Source: JAYPHU01 sp038127535 (GTDB lineage: Bacteria; Pseudomonadota; Alphaproteobacteria; Rhodospirillales; UBA2165). From it: a DNA stretch of 5,509 nucleotides. The stretch is from assembly GCA_038127535.1 (NCBI GenBank), contig JAYPHU010000070.1, positions 1 to 5,509 of the forward strand, read 5' to 3'. Numbering within the stretch: position 1 is the first letter of the stretch; every line of letters begins with the position of its first letter. A program made the translations under genes and the position numbers. Under the pieces are notes generated by a model. The model worked only from the letters and a program-made list of their open reading frames with translations. It did no database searches and was not told the origin of the DNA. Shown here piece by piece: positions 4,884 to 5,509 of the stretch.

Positions 4884-5509
4884 GATCCGGCCTTTGATGA
4901 AGTGGTGATAGGCCAGATAGACCAGCGCTACAACGATAGCCACGTCGGCAATCAACGCATCCTTCATGATCACCAATAGCGCCAGCAGGAGACGCAGGCC
5001 GATCTCCCACTTGGCGAGCCCGTGTTTGTCCTGTCGGCTCAGGGCGCTCGCCACGAGATAGAGCGCAAAGACGAGGCGCACCAGCAGCCAGCCAAGGGTC
5101 GCCAGGTGAACCGTGCCGTCATAGCCCGGCAGATAGCTCTTCTCCGTCGTACCGCCCTCCAGGACAGGGGCGATCTGCGCCGCCTCGATAAGCAACAGCT
5201 CCGGATAGAAGGCAAAGACGAACGGAATGGTAAACATGATTATGCCCGACCGCACCGCTGAGAAGCCCGTTGCCAACGGCTCCGCTTTGGAGATGGTGGA
5301 CGCCGCGAACGCGGCGATCGCAACGGGCGGCGTAATCGCCGAAGCCACCGCGAAGTAAAAGATAAACATGTGGGCCGTGAAGTTGGAGGTGCCCAACGCC
5401 GCCAACAGCGGGCCGATAATCAGCACCACGTTTACGTAGGCCGGCAAGGTCGGCATACCCATTCCCAACAGGATGGTTGCGAACATGGTCACCACCAACG
5501 CCAGCATCA
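4860..5509 (-). CDS. TRAP transporter fused permease (DctQM-type 4TM/12TM), C-terminal part
   Basis: The visible C-terminal 215 or so residues of an inner-membrane TRAP permease; the rest lies past the right edge, and the Met at 5507 is internal, not the start. GMGMPTLPAYV (15-25 of the visible part), HMFIFYFAVASAITPP (46-61) and the Ala-rich segment after it, ending SKAEP (73-77), are typical of the large M-type transport domain. The extra membrane helices near the end (about 135-157, 170-198) are typical of the fused 4TM/12TM type, not of a plain DctM. The tail GRIKKEEAAT is cytoplasmic-looking. TRAP systems import carboxylates or other acids with a periplasmic binding protein and the ion gradient; no binding protein is visible here. 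The context suggests aromatic or carboxylic acid uptake, but that is inference. The gene converges on the aminotransferase, and its last codons lie inside that gene's terminator. Confidence 0.88.
   Translation of the reverse strand, partial: MLALVVTMFATILLGMGMPTLPAYVNVVLIIGPLLAALGTSNFTAHMFIFYFAVASAITPPVAIAAFAASTISKAEPLATGFSAVRSGIIMFTIPFVFAFYPELLLIEAAQIAPVLEGGTTEKSYLPGYDGTVHLATLGWLLVRLVFALYLVASALSRQDKHGLAKWEIGLRLLLALLVIMKDALIADVAIVVALVYLAYHHFIKGRIKKEEAAT

Overview
This window (about 60% GC by eye, strongly GC3-biased codons) looks like chromosomal DNA of a GC-rich proteobacterium, most likely an alphaproteobacterium. The evidence is the gene content (PrpF/GalD-type isomerase, LigB-type extradiol dioxygenase, glutathione S-transferase, fused TRAP permease, cytochrome b561) and the codon use. 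The taxonomic call is an inference; no rRNA or marker gene is present. No mobile element, tRNA, rRNA or CRISPR array was seen.

Layout. Positions 1-113 (minus strand) hold the N-terminus of a glutathione S-transferase that runs off the left edge. Positions 114-246 are a divergent control region in which back-to-back sigma-70-like promoters appear to share one -35 heptamer, with a 20-bp palindrome at the predicted rightward start site. Positions 247-2387 (plus) are a two-gene operon: a 4-oxalomesaconate tautomerase-like PrpF-family isomerase, then an extradiol ring-cleavage dioxygenase of the LigB superfamily 17 bp downstream. A convergent cupin gene lies at 2403-2984 (minus). A cytochrome b561-family gene at 3043-3594 (plus) is interrupted by an in-frame TGA. 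A class V PLP-dependent aminotransferase follows at 3696-4823 (plus), ending at a strong intrinsic terminator. That terminator is nested in the 3' end of a convergent fused TRAP transporter permease, 4860 to the right edge (minus, partial).

How the genes may work together. The isomerase and dioxygenase are two types of step in the protocatechuate/gallate 4,5-cleavage route: ring opening of a carboxylated catechol or pyrogallol, then double-bond isomerisation of the carboxylated enol/keto acid. With a TRAP importer, a cupin and a GST nearby, the region reads as an aromatic-acid uptake and meta-cleavage island. The hydratase, aldolase, TRAP substrate-binding protein and regulator are not in the window. 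The aminotransferase is an unusual companion and might handle an amino-substituted aromatic or an oxo-acid product, but nothing in the sequence fixes its substrate.

Most notable points: the TGA inside the b561 gene together with an apparent His-to-Asn change at a heme-ligand position; a dioxygenase with no LigA partner and a shifted metal-ligand motif; a cupin lacking its fourth metal ligand; the shared -35 divergent promoter; and the terminator that carries the neighbouring gene's stop codon in its loop. I see no clearly new defence, mobile or RNA system here.
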